Positions 62,543 through 64,000 of a stretch of 64,000 nt of DNA are shown here, one piece after another. The translations under genes and the position numbers were made by a program. How positions within the stretch are numbered: position 1 is the first letter of the stretch; the number at the start of each line of letters is the position of its first letter. The notes under the pieces are model-generated. The model was not told the origin of the DNA, did not search any database, and saw only the letters and a program-made list of their open reading frames with translations. The stretch spans positions 1 to 64,000 of the forward strand of contig SAAO01000023.1 in the NCBI GenBank assembly GCA_009929375.1. Reading direction: 5' to 3'. Source of the stretch: Bacteroidia bacterium (GTDB taxonomy: Bacteria > Bacteroidota > Bacteroidia > Bacteroidales > Paludibacteraceae).

Positions 62543-63595
62543 CTACGCTGAAGCAGCCTGAACAATGGCTAAAATACCTTTTCCATCAGCACGACGAATA
62601 CGTCCACCTACGCGAACCAATGCCGAATAAATATCGCCATAGTAAGTAGGATTACCCAAATCTTCGAAGAAATCGACCATACCAAGCGCACGCTCCACTG
62701 AATTTTTCTGCCAACATAACACAGCTGCATTATCTGTTGCCGATCCGGCTGTAGTCCATGCTACAGGTACGGGAGTTGCGGCATTAGTATAGCGAGCTAC
62801 CTCCGAACGCATCATAATGTTGAAGCCATACATTTTACCGACAGTGCCTTCCTGAACATTTAGCGCACTTGAAAAATCGCGATACTGAGTAGCGGTCATA
62901 TCATCAGTCAGCTGATCATACATGTCTGCATCGATAAGCATATATCTGTCAGCTGATGGCACTTTCTGTTTATTCATTAGCTTTTGAGCCGCTTTTACAT
63001 CTGCAACTGTAAATTTCTTTCGATTACCTGTTGCGCCATCTGTATGTGCAGCCACAGCCGTACCAGTTGTACGAAGAATATTACCTGATGCAGTCGGATT
63101 CCATTTGAAAAGAATATTTAAAGCGGCCGTTTCACTAATAGACATTTTTGTGTCTGAAAGCACAGAATTTCGCTTGTCATAACTTAACTCAACAGTTTCT
63201 GCATTCGGGATACGAATAGGATCAGTCGTCAACTCGTCCAGTGAATAATTAATTTCCGTATCGGTTCTTGTAGTTACAGCCGCTGGCAAATCCGTTCTAT
63301 TTGTTTTAGTGCTTACACTTGTACCTGCCTGTGGGATGTGTACCACTTTTCCGGCTAATACATACTGATCAGCATTGAACGCATAGCTTAAAAATGCATT
63401 ATCAGCCCATAAGGCCTCAATAATGTCGTTTTGCCAAATTTCTTTCTGAATAGCCATATTCAGCCCTTCAGTTCCTGTTTTGATAAGCGACAGTCCACCA
63501 CCAACGCCAAGCGCCAATAGTCCTCCACCGCCTGTGACCGAAGCCACAATTACCCCAATCATGAGGTTAAAGAATAATGCAACAATCTTTTTCAT
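62543..63595 (-). CDS. Phage major capsid protein
   Basis: A 350-residue capsid protein. The main part (about 45-350) is HK97-fold-like: IWQNDIIEALWADNAFLSYA, VHIPQAGTSVSTKTN, SYDKRNSVLSDT, a strongly conserved-looking MYGFNIMMRSEVARY and a C-terminal GDIYSALVRVGGRIRR. Unusual is the N-terminus: a strongly hydrophobic and Gly-rich stretch (residues 5-38, LFFNLMIGVIVASVTGGGGLLALGVGGG) resembling a signal or membrane anchor. Neighbour order (scaffold/protease then capsid) supports the call. Confidence 0.82.
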   Translation of the reverse strand: MKKIVALFFNLMIGVIVASVTGGGGLLALGVGGGLSLIKTGTEGLNMAIQKEIWQNDIIEALWADNAFLSYAFNADQYVLAGKVVHIPQAGTSVSTKTNRTDLPAAVTTRTDTEINYSLDELTTDPIRIPNAETVELSYDKRNSVLSDTKMSISETAALNILFKWNPTASGNILRTTGTAVAAHTDGATGNRKKFTVADVKAAQKLMNKQKVPSADRYMLIDADMYDQLTDDMTATQYRDFSSALNVQEGTVGKMYGFNIMMRSEVARYTNAATPVPVAWTTAGSATDNAAVLCWQKNSVERALGMVDFFEDLGNPTYYGDIYSALVRVGGRIRRADGKGILAIVQAASA

Positions 63596-63653
63596 ACCTT
63601 AAAAAATAATTGATAATTGATAAATTGATAATTAAATACTGATTAAATGGCTT

Positions 63654-64000
63654 TTAATCCATTTTAGGATCTTTGCCAAATTTGGCTTTGAACTTTTCTT
63701 TGAACATGTCAGGATACTTGTCGCGACAAAGCAAAGCTTTACCTGCTTTATCCATTGCACCATAGTCCATCGCTTCAAGTTCTTTGAACTCTTTGCTGTC
63801 TTTGTCACCGAGTTCCATTTCCTTTAGCGACTTTGGTTTTGGCAACGCGCCCAATGCGGTGCGTGCAGCTTCCGGGTCTTTGTCGAAAAGATTGAGGAAT
63901 GATGTTTTTACACTTCCTTCGGCATTTTCATTCACACGACCGGCACGGATAGCTTCGTCAACTTCGCCGGCAAACACATTTCGTTTTTCTGTTTTGTCGG
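63654..64000 (-). CDS. Phage scaffold/protease C-terminal part (cut by the window edge)
   Basis: An open frame enters from the window edge and ends at 63654; a GTG at 63977 is inside the frame and need not be the start, because the frame stays open upstream to 64000. The visible part (NVFAGEVDEAIRAGRVNENAEG, LFDKDPEAARTALGALPKPK, then a Lys/Asp/Glu-rich tail) resembles the C-terminal region of Mu gpI-type capsid protease/scaffold proteins, where a V-D-x-A-I-x-x-G motif is common. Its position just before the major capsid gene fits. Confidence 0.55.
   Translation of the reverse strand, partial: DKTEKRNVFAGEVDEAIRAGRVNENAEGSVKTSFLNLFDKDPEAARTALGALPKPKSLKEMELGDKDSKEFKELEAMDYGAMDKAGKALLCRDKYPDMFKEKFKAKFGKDPKMD

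Larger units (their letters stand above)
54786..64000 (-). mobile_element. Prophage, left part (continues beyond the window)
   Basis: Eleven minus-strand genes or gene parts, including major capsid, amidase, tail tube, tail chaperone, tape measure, distal-tail-like protein and Dam-type methylase, form a siphovirus-like structural and lysis block. The left boundary lies between about 54783 and 54816: a chromosomal gene loses homology there and the phage's last terminator begins at 54817. Near the edge, CAAATTG occurs twice (54786-54792 and 54799-54805), and TGTGC/GCACA form an inverted pair (54791-54795, 54806-54810). The right end and any integrase or transposase are outside the window, so the class is open. 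Confidence 0.85.

Noticed and set aside
1-64000. tRNA or rRNA genes
   Set aside because: No cloverleaf-like sequence with a conserved T-loop or rRNA-like block was noticed by eye; a covariance search would be needed to exclude them fully.

Overview
The window is a chromosomal segment of a member of the Bacteroidota, probably close to the Bacteroidales. The evidence is a TonB-dependent receptor followed by a DUF4249 lipoprotein, a carboxypeptidase-regulatory-domain outer membrane barrel, DUF1573 and DUF3857 proteins, a PIN-PhoH fusion, -7 promoter boxes of the TAnnTTTG type, and start regions without strong Shine-Dalgarno sequences. Species cannot be fixed from sequence alone.

1-34.5 kb is mainly housekeeping and envelope genes: alanine dehydrogenase, a TonB receptor/DUF4249 pair, an M20 amidohydrolase, DUF1573, MeaB, an orphan beta-class DNA methyltransferase, a large outer membrane barrel, a MATE exporter, a hotdog thioesterase, PhoH, a PKD lipoprotein, a KKD-repeat secreted protein, mannose-6-phosphate isomerase, a 50-residue Pmp3-like peptide, an SGNH hydrolase, a CreD operon with its own regulator and two matching palindromic operators, a HigB/HigA module between two copies of one terminator, ThrS, TatA, an RluA-type pseudouridine synthase, two DUF3857/transglutaminase paralogues and a NUDIX hydrolase.

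34.5-36.0 kb has no convincing gene. It holds a repeat-like segment bounded by short inverted repeats and a regular array of ten 43-bp tandem units.

36.0-54.8 kb is a surface polysaccharide (capsule or O-antigen) locus read in one direction: flippase, EpsG-type polymerase, an L-sugar branch (CapE-like dehydratase plus RmlD-like reductase), glycosyltransferases, an acetamido-sugar amidation trio (WbuX/HisH/HisF-like), WecC and WecB for UDP-ManNAcA, a two-domain oxidoreductase with a heparinase-like protein, and a closing epimerase/WecA-type phosphosugar transferase pair. Several genes overlap by ATGA, which fits one operon.

From about 54.8 kb to the window end lies the left part of a siphovirus-like prophage, all on the minus strand. 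It truncates a cytidylyltransferase-like gene of the polysaccharide locus. In transcription order it encodes a scaffold/protease C-terminus (cut by the window edge), major capsid, amidase endolysin, two lysis-type membrane proteins, a probable tail tube protein, a tail assembly chaperone with a -1 frameshift extension, tape measure, a distal-tail-like protein and a Dam-type methylase. A small plus-strand structured transcript, with a possible 24-residue peptide, is predicted between the last two. No tRNA, rRNA or CRISPR array was found.
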